Shown here in pieces: positions 36,400 through 49,300 of a DNA stretch of 64,000 nt. The number at the start of each line of letters is the position of its first letter. Within the stretch, counting starts at the first letter, position 1. The notes below the pieces were generated by a model, which was not told the origin of the DNA, did no database searches, and was given only the letters and a program-made list of their open reading frames with translations. The stretch is from Capitulum mitella (lineage: Eukaryota; Arthropoda; Thecostraca; Pollicipedomorpha; Pollicipedidae), in contig CP099840.1 in NCBI GenBank assembly GCA_030062745.1, positions 7,932,138 to 7,996,137 of the forward strand, read 5' to 3'. Position numbers and translations under genes: made by a program.

Positions 36400-36985
36400 A
36401 GCGACGGGACCGGAGCCGGACAAAGACGGGACAGGAGCCGGCCTGAGACACGACCTGAGCTGGCCTGAGGCAGGACCGTCAGCTGGGTGGCGGGAACGGA
36501 ACCGGACCAAGGCGGGACCGGAGCCGGAGCAAGACGGGACCGGAGCCGGAGCAAGGCGGGACAGGAGCCGGACCAAGGCGGGAACGGAACCGGACCAAGG
36601 CAGGACCGGAGCCGGAGCAAGGCGGGACAGGAGCCGGACCAAGGCGGGACCGGAGCCGGAGCAAGGCGGGACCGGAGCCGGAGCAAGGCGGGACAGGAGC
36701 CGGACCAAGGCGGGACCGGAGCCGGAGCAAGGCGGGATCGGAGCCGAAGCAAGGCGGGATCGGAGCCGGAGCAAGGCGGGATCGGAGCCGGAGCAAGGCG
36801 GGATCGGAGCCGAAGCAAGGCGGGATCGGAGCGGAGCAAGGCGGAACCGCATATAGGCTGAGACAGGAGCGGAGACGGATTAAACCAGGACTGGAACAGG
36901 TGCTGGAAGGGACCGAAGCGGACCAAGACAGGCCCAGGGCAGGAACAACGCGGGAACGGAGCCGAACCAAGACCGGAACGGAGTG
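36400..36985. repeat. 22-bp purine-rich minisatellite
   Basis: Unit AAGGCGGGACCGGAGCCGGAGC (in two halves: AAGGCGGGACC and GGAGCCGGAGC), regular at 36490-36850 with about 16 units, degenerate on either side. The CC/GC and GGGA(C/T) positions alternate, giving loose higher-order patterns. The strand is strongly G/A-rich. Overlapping 120-225-codon frames on both strands are repeat by-products. Confidence 0.9.
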
Positions 36986-39900
36986 GACTTTGGTCGATTG
37001 GTGAGGTACAAACACATGCTGGCTGGAAATGAGTGGAATCTTTGGCAAAGATGCACGTGAGCGATGTCATACGCCATTAAGTCCAGGCGCTCCGAACTCG
37101 TGAATTTTTTTTTTATCTTGTATGAAAAATCCTTTTTTGGCAGTGAAGCCAAACTCAGGCGGGATTCAGACTGGAAATACAAGTTGATCTTATGGTTAGA
37201 AGGACACCCTTTGTCTTCACTGTTTATCTAAATGTACGTCTGCCACAGGAATAAAACAATCAGGCCATTCTTTCTTAGTATACCGTTTTCCTTTGATCTG
37301 GACCGTCTTCCAAAGAAACAAAAATTTGGGAGCTACAAGTACTACACTTCTGCTTGGTCCCCGACTATTCCTACGGGCCAGCCATATGAGCTGAATGTCT
37401 ACTTCGCCCGGATCTGTTACGTCTGTTGCCTGGCTCGGCCCTCCCCTGCCCGCCATCAGCGGGTAAGTGGATGGCCTGATGTGATGGCCGGCGCGATAGC
37501 ACAGCTATCAATGAGCGCATTATCCCTATTGTCGTCACCTCTTCTTGTTACGCTGTGTGGATAACCCAATCAGGCACTGCTGCAGAAGGGGCTGGAGGGG
37601 TGCACGGATGAAAAAGGAAAGAACACTGGGAAAGACCAATGAAAATATACGCGAGGGAAGGACAGTTGTACACAAAGATATCCAAAATGAGGTTCAGAGG
37701 AAAAAATGTAGAAACATGTCAAGTGTGTACATGTTCTTCATCTCGTCAACAGTGAAGAGGCGTCAGTCAGAATTATCTCTTTCAAAACTTGCTGCATGTC
37801 AAAGAACAGCAGTCAGTTTTCGTGAAATTCCGTCACCATGAAAAGTGCTGAAGCTGCTTTTTCATTAAATGTATAAATGATCTTTAATTATTATCGATTT
37901 ATGTGGTTATCCATTCATTAGTATTGAATTAATTTAGATATCATTCGATAATGGCGTTAAACTTGACCATACGTGCATTCACTGGTGCTAAAGCGCGATC
38001 TTTCCTTCATAAGGCTGTGAGTATCAGTTTGGCGTAATTTCTTTAGCATTGTAACTGAGAAACAAATACGCCTGCTCTTATAAGCAAGGATGTACTGTTA
38101 AATGCAAATTCGGCACTGAAAGGAAATGGTCCACCTTTTTAACAAACAAACACATCTTTTTAACTGAGATAACCAAGCCATAATTTGTAGTCTTAAAAGC
38201 CAGTCTGTCATATACCTTCAGTCTCAAAACTCTACATCCACGGAGGCTGGAAACGACTTGTCATGGTTTTCAAGTGTTCCCCATTCGGCAGTGTCCTGTT
38301 TACAGGTTGGTGTGTGACGTCAGGAGCCGGTACAGGCCAATAAATGCTTCAGTTCCTTTGCCTGCGCACGCCCGCCTTGTGTCATATCGGGAAGACGACT
38401 ACATAATCTGTTTTTTTTTTAAATAAATCACGTCCCGCGCCGTCAAAGCTGGAGACATCCTGTTTCTCCGCTTCACATCATGCAGCCAGGCCGGATTTTT
38501 GACCTGCTCTGGCGACTGGAGTGGGGGGGGGGACATGCCGTGCCGGAAGCGGCATTATCCAGCCGCCTGTTCCGGGCCCCAGACCTCTCCCCGGAGCCAG
38601 TCGTAATGACGGCCCCTGTCGGCGCAGCTGACTTCTCCCAGCGTCGGCCGACGCACGCCCAAGATTGATGCGTATTCAATGGACACAATTAATGACGCCG
38701 CTCGCCGCCATGTCTCTGATAATCGCCCGTGATGGATCAGATGAGGATGCTGGGTGCGGACGGACGCCTGGGTGGAAGGGAGGGGCGCCTGCGCTGATGC
38801 TGGCGAGTCCGAGCACAGCGGAGAAACTGTATCCAGCTGGTCCTGAACGGGAATCGCCGCACCCTCTCTCGCCCCAATCAAGAGGACTTCATGGTTCAAC
38901 ACACCCGTCCACGTTCGACAGCGATCGTTCACGGGGACGGGGAAGGGGTGTGGCCCCTGTGACTGAGAACGGCCGAAGTGTTTTCTCGCCGGTGCCGGTA
39001 CCCACGGCGCCACACCTCTCCCGGCGGCTGGGTCGTCCAGTGCAAACACGCCCGGGCCCGGTCGTCCCAGCTGGCGGCGGCCGCTCCATCTTACGGCCGC
39101 CGTTGTGACGAATCACGAGCGGCGGGCAAACAGAACACCGGAGAAAGCCGATCGGGTGTCCGCCCGACGCTGTTTGGCGCGATCGCGCCGCTAAATTGTG
39201 TTCCGCATGCGTTGCCGGGCCGGGGGCGCGAGAGAAGGGAAGAAAGTGTGCCAGGTGTTTGCGTGCGGATTCGGCGAACAAATTTCATCCAGGCCCGACG
39301 TTCAGTAGTTTCTTTTGCCCGATGACTCCTATTCTCACGCCAACCGCACTTAGTACGGATGAAGGTGTAATTGTGGTGATGCTGCATCCTCCGGGATGAA
39401 TATGCATGCAGGATGAATATAATGCAGAATATGCAGGATGAAGGTGATGACATTGCAACGATTGTTGCACTGGATAACCTGCCTCATAGACCTGAGAAAC
39501 AACTAGGTGAATTTTTTTCTGCACCTGTGGCTGTTTTCTCGAGTGTTGTTTTCGTCGTCGTGTTGAAGCCCCCAATGGCGCCGTGTTGGAGACTGTGCCG
39601 CAGCACACTCGGTCGCTCCCACCAGCCGAAGTCGGGCTGATGGTCCGTGCCGGCTCGCGGCGCCGTTTTATTTGTTTACCGCGCGGCGTGGCCTCCCAAT
39701 AATGAGATCAGCCGGGCGACCGGGCCGTTGTCGGGGCCACAGTCGGCGCAGGGGCGGCCGTTTCGTCACGCAAGGCGCCGTTACCGCGGGGGAGCTGCTC
39801 GATTAATGGGAAACGTGATGAGGAAATGATGGGGTGATGATACGGAGTTGCCGGAGAACGAATAGATTCCGCGCTGATTGTCACTGGGGGCGTTGCTCTC

Positions 39901-41150
39901 TCGGAAGTGCTAGGGACGAGGGAGACTAACGAGTCACTCACAGAGACACGAATCGCCTGTGAAAACAGCAGTTTCGCAACAGTGAAAGTGCACCTAGATC
40001 ACAAACGACTTCAACATTAAACAATTAACAATTAGTTTCTTGCGGCCCTGATATACTGCGGATCTCCATCGTCGCCTCTGTGATGCCATCTGCGTCTTCC
40101 TCAACCAAACATGCCGTGTCGGGACGGGTTACCATCGTTGTGCCTAAGTCGAAATCGACCAGATGGAGCCGGAATGAGACAGGCGAGAGCGGCGGCCGTC
40201 TGGGCTGACGCGTCAGCAGCGTCACCGCCTGGTCCATTCTGCCGGCGTCGTGCGGCGCAGCGTTCTTCACAGGCAGGCAGGAATGAACGCCCAGGCCCGG
40301 CCTCAGTGTTACCACGTCACCACCGACCAGACATTGTTGTGTATATCTGCGTCAGTGATGCGACCTTATCTCAGTGAGGTCCGACATGTGAGAGAACATC
40401 AGCCATCATCCCATTGCGAGCCCCGCTGCCGAAAACACGCCAATAAACAACTCAGCCAAACGAACAATAACGAGGTGGTGGCATTCGGTAGTGATTCATC
40501 TCCGTCCCGAGGGAGACGCCAGGCGATGCCGAGGGGGGGGGGGGAGCAGAGCGGACTTCCTGCTCTGACCAGGCGGTCCCCTCCCGAACCCGATACACCG
40601 ATACCGGTCCAATGCGTTTCCGGCATTTCAATCGGGAGGGGCACATATATCACACGCGGGCCACTCTGGCCACATGGTCCGAAGCCTTGGTCTGGATTTG
40701 ACGTTCCCATTGCCCCCTTCCGTTCACCCGTCACCCCCTCCGGGAGGGCGGGGGCTTTGAAGACTTTGTGTGCATTCCGGTGGAAGTGACCACAGCTGCT
40801 GGCGCCGACGAGTCTTTGTTCTCAGGAAGTTCGAAAAGGATCCCTAAGCCTCTGTGACACGTTCAAATATTATCCTGAGAAAATGAAGTACAAAACACTG
40901 GTAGCGACAAAAATATGTCCTTCTTCCACGCCTTTTTCGAGATCTCCAATTGGAAAAGTAAAGTAAGCAGATTATTCAAGTTCGAAATCGCTAACAGTAA
41001 GTGTAAAACAACTAGCGGATGAATCATACGACCTGCAAAAATGCAAAAAAGGTTCAGTGGCTGCCCCGCATATATAAAACAAAGGATTAATCGCGCCCAC
41101 ATGTGCAACAGATATCGCAGATCCGTTGCATATGAGCAACAGATCAACGG
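36986..41150. other. Non-coding DNA with several CpG islands
   Basis: CpG-rich islands at 37360-37530, 38480-38740, 38990-39330, 39590-39830 and 40190-40310. AT words in them include GCTATCAATGAGCGCATTATCC, GATTGATGCGTATTC, ACAATTAATGACGCC and CCAATAATGAGATCAGCC. A consensus-like donor CAGCGG|GTAAGT occurs at 37459-37470 but no convincing exon precedes it. Poly-G runs lie at 38523-38532 and 40533-40544. Confidence 0.35.
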
Positions 41151-41479
41151 CACTGGCGGATCAGGGGGTAGCTCGGCCATGGGCCACCTAACCGCGATGA
41201 GGGGGGAGGCAAATTGCCATCCCCCCCAAAAGACATGGGTGCTTCTACTCGAAGTTTAAAGTTGTTGAAACTCTGAATTCAACCTATGACCATCGTCTTC
41301 CACCCTTTGCCCCGGTCGATTACCTACCATCCATATCCAGCCGCTGAAGTACACATCCTGAACCCACGGACATCGCCTTTCATCCCCCTTCCCCCCGGTC
41401 GACGACTCCCCTGACTTTCCATCCAGATCCAAAGTCTGGTTTGGTCCCTCCCCAGACGGAGCCGCTGGATCCGCCCCTG
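41151..41479. mobile_element. Small MITE (~330 bp)
   Basis: Left end CACTGGCGGATCAGGGGG and right end (complement CAGGGGCGGATCCAGCGG) form diverged terminal inverted repeats. Interior words such as TTGCCATCCCCCCCAAAAG are typical of MITE families. No coding capacity and no clear target duplication. It shares end style with the nested element at 34141-34723. Confidence 0.45.
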
Positions 41480-42929
41480 TTCAGTGGTGTTTTAAAAAGT
41501 CCCGATAGTTTCATTTCATCGGAACAACGAATCTAATTATCGAAATCCAGATTAAAGGTTCGGGGTGTTTTACATATAATAATACGAATGAAGCAAACAC
41601 TGGGTGTTGTGTGAAACACCTGTTACTTTTCACTTATGGGTTTCTAATGTTCTTGTTTGTGTTTGGCTATTTAGAGATTCGGGACAGAATATTTTCATCA
41701 CATTGGTGCGTTCCGTTCACTTGGGGACCGTTCACCGCTCAACTGTAAACGAAAAGCAATTTCCAGGTGACTTCCAGGTGATAACAGGTGCATGAAATTG
41801 TCTGAGAAACCTGCACTTGTCGATACTTTTGCAGCCACTGAAGAATGCCGTTTCCTCGCTGAAGCAGACCACAAAAGAAAGTAGTCATTACGATGTCCCA
41901 ACCACCTAAAATGGGCCCGAACCTCGGCTACAATTGCAATCGAACCATTTTCGACGAACTCATTTCGTCTGGAAATCCCTGCGGTTGGACAACTGCATTG
42001 ATCTTCTGAGGTTGGAACACAGTAAGAGCGCGAAATGATTAAGTTTCTGGAAAACATCTGCCAATTTTCAGGTTAACTGTCGATATGCAGCTTGCAGGAA
42101 TCCCCCGGAGATGCGAACTAATTACGCGGCAGCGAAGGTGTCGCTGGTTCATCTGTCAGATCGGACAAGCACTAGTGTCAACGGCCCAGATCTGAAGCAT
42201 CGGAAACGCCAGAGGACACGGTGGCTAAGCCTACTCTATATTTTCGAACAAAGGCGCCCGATTATTACGCTAATTCGCTGGTGTTATTTTTTTGGTTCGA
42301 TTGCAGAGCTGTCATCACAAGGGTGAGAGTCAGCAGCGTCCATAGAGATTACCTGCCACTGCGAGTCTTTTGTGTCGCTGCATGAATTCCTGCCTCGAAT
42401 CGACATAAGTGGTCTCGAAGTGCATCGACTTGAGAATGATCAAGGCCTTCTTAGTGCTATATAACAAATACAAGCATCCAGACAAATTCCGATGGCGTTT
42501 TCTGTAAATACACAAGATGAGGCTGTTAGCGTCATTGCGAATTAAACGGATACTGTAAATGATTGTCACAAGTTTTGTCTCAGCTCGCCACAATTGCACC
42601 AACGCGAATCAGGAAGCTCAAACAGCTCTGCCACTTAGCTTGGCCTTGTTTGTTAAAAAAAAACTTAAAGAGCTTCACAAACCCGCAACAGACTGCTGTT
42701 GTTTGTTTGTTGCGAATTAGGACGCACAGTCTCTTGGGCTCAAGCGTCCGTGTCTTGAGTCAAGTCTTGTGTTTCGTCGGGCGTCAGTCAGTCGTCTGAA
42801 AAACAGACTGCTGGCCGCACGTCAGGGCGAGCGCGCTGCCTCGAAACGCGCCACTGCTCGTCCCGGTAGAGCGGTATTCAGCCGAACAATGGCACTGGTG
42901 CTGGGCGCGCGGCACCAGCCCGCTCTGTC
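41480..42929. other. AT-rich non-coding DNA
   Basis: No gene or repeat recognised. CpG content rises from about 42770 into element 2 copy B. Confidence 0.45.
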
Positions 42930-43200
42930 AGCTCTTATATCACCGTGTGCCAGCTCCATCTGATCGCTTCATACCGATGCGCCGATCAGCCGGGAAAGAC
43001 GCGTCAGTCACCCATTGTCCCACGGCTTTCTTACAGCGCGTATCGGTGAGCATCTCCGGAACTGGTGGATGCCTATCAAACGACTCACGTTCGGCAGCAG
43101 AACGCCGTCGCCGCGACAACGAGCCACGATTGGGCGGCCCGGTTGTAAACAGCCCGAGACGCAGCAGGTTGCCTCTGTGTCACCCTATGTCCCGTGTTTG
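42930..43200. promoter_or_regulatory. Duplicated non-coding element 2, copy B (candidate enhancer)
   Basis: Counterpart of 12537-12790. CATCTG (42957), CATACCGATGCG then CGAT (42970-42986), TGTCCCAC (43017), GTATCGG (43040), GCATCTC (43050), ATGCCTATCAAACG (43069-43082), GATTGGG (43128), GTAAACA (43145) and CGTGTTT (43192) keep the order and near-constant spacing of copy A. TCTTATATCACCGTGTGCC precedes it. No shared reading frame. Inferred enhancer or similar element. Confidence 0.65.
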
Positions 43201-43271
43201 CGGTTCAGGGTCTGATGCTATTCTTGGAATTTCATCCAAACGAAGGCACGGGTGCAGAATGCGATGGGGCG

Positions 43272-43322
43272 GGTGTGGCCTCCTCCACACCAACTTGAAA
43301 AGTTGGTGAGGCATGCCACACC
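43272..43322. repeat. 51-bp two-step hairpin
   Basis: Outer arms GGTGTGGC (43272-43279) and GCCACACC (43315-43322), inner arms CACCAACTT (43288-43296) and AAGTTGGTG (43300-43308), loop GAA. Both stems are perfect. A direct extra copy of CACACCAACTT follows at 43318-43328. It lies about 70 bp beyond element 2 copy B and has no counterpart beside copy A. Confidence 0.8.
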
Positions 43323-43328
43323 AACTTT

Positions 43329-46300
43329 CAGCAGTGAATGTTTGGAAAACTAGATGTGGAATGGAATCATCCACACCCGAAATTTGACCTTTTCCGCAAA
43401 ATTATGAAGTAGGAAATTAAGAACAAATTACACAGCAGAAACGTACGAATTATGGACCAATATCATCATAGAGCACTCCATTCCAGTAGGTTTACAGCTT
43501 GTACCGTTTAGTCCGCTTCACTCGTCAATGCAGTGCTTCTCTCCAATGCAGTTACACAGTGCTGCGCTGTAAACCTGTAACTTGCAGGAAAGCAAGCTTT
43601 TTCCAAGTCATTTTCATCAAAATCGAAAATGAGGTTACTGAAATCCGGCGAGAATATAATGGGGGAGGGGGGCACTCCACCTATGAACAAAGGAGTGCAA
43701 ATTTTGTGGAAAACCGTGCATCACGTAAATCTTTTTATCAGGGAGCAGAAACGGTGGAACCTCTGGAGATGGAGGGGTAAACGTGATTTTCACCTCGTTT
43801 CTTCCCATGCACTGTCATAGGGTACCCGAAACTGGCGGAACTGCCCCTTGCCCCCCCCCCCACCCACCGGTTCCAACGCCCTGTCACTCCCGGTTGGGAT
43901 GGCCTGTTGGAGTAAACTCGCTGAGGCGCAGTTCGAACGTCAAGTCTTTTCAAACTTCCGTTTTTTTTTTACACATCGGGAATGTTTGGCAATTGATTCG
44001 TGACTCCTGCTGAATCCAGGACAGACGCTGACTGTTCATCTGCGGGACATGGCGAGAAAAACGACGGCACGTCTCATAGCCAGGGGTCTGACTAGCCACC
44101 CAGCGATGGCTAGTCCTGTAGCAGCAGTATGCTGGAGAGACTGACTGTTACCGGCAAATCATTCAGCTCAGACCTGAGACCTGTCCTGGACGGAAACACT
44201 TGCCGAGCCGCGCAACACGGGTCATGCAGCCGAAACACTAGCGTGTATGTGAGCATGTCAAACATCAGAAACCAATCAAAGGCCATGTACCTACCGGGAG
44301 CGATGAGAGCCAAACCCAATACCATGTTCACATTTGAAACCAGCGTAAAAAGCCTGCCGACCACGCCGTCAAGTTCCAGTGATCAGTGAGGTCCGATTTA
44401 TGTCTAGCATCGGTCCGGTGCTGTCCCGCTGCGTCCCCTCCAGGGATATTTATGATCGAGAGCAAATAACAAATGATACCATCAGACCCGACCCTGGCAG
44501 GTTATCTTGAATCGACTCAGCAGGACATTGTCTCACGCTGAGCTTAGTATATACACGAGCGGGACGATGGTTTAACATAGGGTTAGTGTAATGCCAGATG
44601 AGAGATTCCAGGCAAAGAAGAAGGCACTGAAATCTCACAGCGTAGACCAAACAGATCCGCGACAGATAATGCCTAAATAATTTTGAAAAGTCAACCGACG
44701 TTTCATTGTATAGATTAGTTTTGGCCGGCAACTCCCAAGGCTTATGAATACATGTAAAACACTTAAACTAGATTAGTGCAGTTTGTGATCTTCACCAAAA
44801 CTGATAGGTAAATGAAAGAGGGGGTTTTGGTAGCGAGGAGATAAGCGAAGGAAAGAATTAAAGGTCCCATGAAATTTGGTTACAATCCGTTCATTGGATA
44901 TGGAGAAAGGAAATGACGCTACTCATTCGATATTTGACCCTGTCTGACCTTGATTCTCTCAACCCAGGCCATTCAGTTTCCGAGGGTTGTAAGATCATTA
45001 CTTAGACTTCCTCTACACGAACTTTCTCTCGAATCTGTGGAATAGAACATGGGATAAATGGGGGACAAAATATGCGCCCCACCATTGCGTGTAATTGTCA
45101 GTGAGCTACCAGCGCGTGTGTTAAGAGAGTACATCTTGCCGAAATGGGCCTTAGACGTTCCGGCGTTTTGTAGTTTTCCAACTCCCGAGTGCGCACGACC
45201 TGACCTGTGCTGGAACCATAGCAGCTCCGCCAGAGGAACGTCGGCCGGCTGACTCCTGGAACCCGGACGCCCCCCAGCGGCCGAAATCCAGGAAACCAGT
45301 GGATCATTTGGCGCTATGACCTGGCTCAATGCTGCCGAACAAGACTGCAGAGGCCCTCGAGCAGTGGTGATAAACCGAGGCCAGTGTCTTCAACAGAACA
45401 CGGCTACAGCCGGCAGCATATTCCAAATGCCGCATATAGTGGACGCTTCGCGCAATTCGCTGTTCCAGGATTTGAGCAATGAGCATAACATGACTGATGA
45501 CCATCAAGCCGATTCTGGTTTTGCGCTGGCGTTTGAGGCTCCAAGAAGGGAGAGAGAGGCAGACAGACGGTCAAAGAGAGGAAAGGCTCCTCATTTGAAG
45601 CCTTTTATACCTCACGCATACATTGTCCAGAAAGCACTAAACACCAAAAACACTCAGTTTTGATTACGTGAACTGAGCGGTGATGTGATTTGATGCAGTG
45701 CGCCTTGCATGAAATCGGCCACTGCTACCACCATCGTTACTGTCTATCTTACAAAGGTAACAAAGTGCACCGATCTTGTCACGAGTGGAGCTAGATACAT
45801 AACACAGCCCACGCCGATAGACTTCACAAACTTCATACAAACTCCACAGATCACAGCCAGCCGAACAACCCCGTTAGCGCAATGTCTCGCCATTGAAGAA
45901 AAGGCCAGCGGCTAATCTGCGCAACATAGGACAGGATCAGAAGGACCAGAAGCAAAGCAGCCATGACCTATCGCCTCGACGGATTTGTGGTGAGACCAAG
46001 GCAGCACAACCTTTGAACCTGATCAGCTCGGGCGGCCAAAGTCAATAGTTTGTTTTGGACGTTCTCCGTCCCACCATTCGTCTGAACTCCGGTCCGCGCT
46101 GTTAACAATATGTTTATCGGAAAACAGCCGTCCATTTGAAGGATCTTCGAGATGGGAGGACACAAAGTAGGGAAAGATTTGGCAACAAAGTAGGCCCTCG
46201 GCAGGGCTGGAGACTAGCCCGTAGCAGCCTGCAAACACGAGGGCACGGAAACATCACACACCTCCGTTCGTACTTATAGCAGCACGTCAGAATATACGCC

Positions 46301-49300
46301 CGACCGGGGATTAAAGAGACGTTGCAAGCCATTGTGTTTCATTTAAAACCTGCGCTCTGCTTCCCCGTAAACCTTGTCAGTAACACCTACTTCCCTCTAT
46401 CACAAAAGCAATTTCTAGTAAGCGTATGTTTCGTATTGTGTTGATTGCACAGACTGCTGCGTAACTGCTACTTTGATCCACTCATCAATGGACCAGCCTG
46501 TGAGTGGCAGGTAATTGATATGTGAAATGTGTTTGACTTAAAGCTACAGATCGACTTCAAGACGTCGTCACTATTCAATCATCAGACATCCCGATCCCAG
46601 TTGATTCATTGTCGAAATAGGTTATGCTTACAGGATGCGCCTCTGGCCTGGCGAGAAAGAACTCGCCATTCGCTCCAGGCCGTTGTTACGTGAGTATGTG
46701 GGTGTGTCAACAATCTGCCCTTTTCTGGTGTTTGAGGTCATCATTCCTGCTTGTTTGCGCCCACCTAGGCCGGCAAAAATGTGGCCAAATATTGGCGCAG
46801 GCGGGGACGTTATCAGACAATCGGACAGAGTTTGGCAGACGGAGGCCGTTTGGCCGGAGGGTCCATCCCTGTTGTCACCGTGCGACTCTGGGACGTGACC
46901 AAGTGGGACGAAGATGAGACCGCGTCACGGTCGGCTGCAGTGTGGGGGAGTCGCGGAAAAGTAGAGCAGCAGGTAACGTAGGTACCGACGGTCTCCGGGA
47001 TGATGTACCGCGACAGTCATCTGCCAGTAACAAGGACACTGTGCATCCTCGAAATATTTGTGGCAAGATAAAACTTGAGGTATATGAGCCATTTGCCCGG
47101 CCATGGATGGTGTGACTGAAGAGCAGGGATTGATCGGTTTCTCTCGCTAGACCAGTGCAGAGACACAAATCAAGTAAGTTGGACTTTCATGCCAATGCTG
47201 AAAAATCGTGATTCTGCATCGACCGTATGTGAAGTTCCCGAGCTCTTTAGAAAGGGACATGGACACTCAACATCTCAGCTATGTTACCAGCATTCAGTTC
47301 AACCATCTCGGTTATGTTACCAGCACTCAGTTCGTCCTAGCTCATGTAAGGCTGCCAGGACTTCAAGGTGTATGGAACCGCGTTTGTTCCTTGGAAAGTT
47401 CTCACATAAGATGGGTTCTTCCAGCACACAAACAAGAAAGATACCAGAGCTGTGCCGTGAAATGCAGGACGTCACGGTCACCGTCGCAGCGGATGGCGCT
47501 GGATGGAGAGAGCGACCTGAAAGAGCCGAGTGACACGGGGCGCGCAGCCAGTGTCAGCTGACGGTGACACGACCACCGGGGACAAGCTGAGGTACCGAGA
47601 CTTGCAATTACGAACCGATCACGGCCTATCCCGCTGCCGGCATGTGGCGACGTCCATTGTCCGGTGTATTCAAATGCAAATGGACGCTTCTTGAAACAGG
47701 ACACGAGCACTGAGTGCTGACAGCTGACCGTATATCAATCGTCCACCCCTCTTCATTACCAAAGCCTTATCCCTCCCTGCCGCCTGTTCCCGCACAAGAG
47801 GGCTGACCAGCGGCAGGCGCGACAGAGGACCATTTTGGTGGCGCATTTAGTTGGCGTTAGGCTTACGCCCGCGACATTCAAAGCGAATGCACCTGCACAG
47901 CGCCGTCTTCGACGACCCATTGAGGCATATATACGCAGCAGACCTGTTTCACTTGGCGCGGCAAACTTTGGCCTTTGTCTCCGCCGTCGGCCCCTCTCGC
48001 CATCAATCAGACAGCGGACACTGAGCCCAACACGACTAATCCGCGTACAATGCGGCACTGGCGACGCAAGAGCCCACACTCTGCCTGCCTGGCGAGGGAC
48101 CTACGGGAAGGACAGCGAGCTGCCTGGCGGGGAAATTTTTCCGCGAAGCAGCGGTGTAATTACGAACTCCTTGCTATTCGTGGTCCGATTGGAGGAATTT
48201 TGCTTCCTTGGGTATGAGCAATTTCGTCGCGGATTATAAATCCGGCGGGGAACGCCGACGCCTGGACATACCTGTGCCAATTAGCCTGATGACCGGAGGA
48301 CCTCGGCCAGCTGTCGCGGGGTGCTGGTCCTCGTGCGCAGCGACCGTCGTCAGTCGCGGAATCTTTAGACAGGACCTGACTCCGGAGTTCGGCCACGGCA
48401 GTCGAGACAGTGGATACTAGCCGTGAGATCCTGGCAAAAACAAGCAGACGAAAAAAGGAACAAACAGGACAATACTGACATCAATATAAAAAACACGATA
48501 CCAACAAGTACAATGCTTCACCGTACTTATCTCTTGCTCTGTTAAATCTCTTTGATTGGCTTTAGCATGGCTGGAGATTTCCGAAATTTATTGAGTGGGG
48601 GGGCTGGTCCACATGAGATTTAGGGCCGTTCCTTTCCAGTCATTGCCATAGACCTGATGTCAAAGTCCCTGAATATTTAGGGCCCGAACCCCCCCCCCCC
48701 CACCCCTACTCCACCGCTCCTCCGGGATTGCCAGCCATGGGCGTCAGCGGTCAATGTGTGGGACAGCGCGGCTTCCTGCAGGCCCACGCTCCTGCCGCGT
48801 CCCGAAAAAAGCACGTCCGGCGCGCTCCAATGACGTACATCACCGTGACGTTTAAGGCCAGGAGGGGGCGCTATCGCAACGGCGACCGGCCAATAGCAGC
48901 TCTCATAAACCCGAAATACGGCCGGTCTTTATGTGCGAACTCTGTCGGAACTGCGGAGCCGTCGGCCCTGATGATACTCTGCCTCATTACATTACCTCGT
49001 CAGCCGAAAATTCAACCAAGAGTTCGGCCGGAGCTCGCAGACCAAATATTAGAGTCCAAATTTACGCGAGATCCGTAATTGGCAAAGTTATGCTCCACTG
49101 TGCATCCCTAATAGGAGAGACATTCAGGTGCTTTACTGGCTTCTTCTCCTGACCACGTGATCCCTCTGTTTCTTCTTCTTTAAGCGTTGCCCCGTGAGCG
49201 CCGGTACACAGCGTGAGACACCGCCCGCCCTCTGTCCTTCGCGAGCTGCGTGATGCGCCGCTCAGGCGGAAGCCGATCATGAATCGAGACAAGCAGAGAC

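Noticed and set aside
36352-37070. Pro/Ser/Arg-rich and Gly/Asp-rich frames
   Set aside because: Explained by the 22-bp repeat, which cycles through frames.
37430-37470. Donor-like CAGCGG|GTAAGT
   Set aside because: The upstream sequence has no convincing coding frame or acceptor.
46635-46691. Possible 57-bp exon between CTTACAG and GTGAGTATG
   Set aside because: Splice signals are fair but the short frame is unidentifiable and has no partner exon; too weak to list as a gene.
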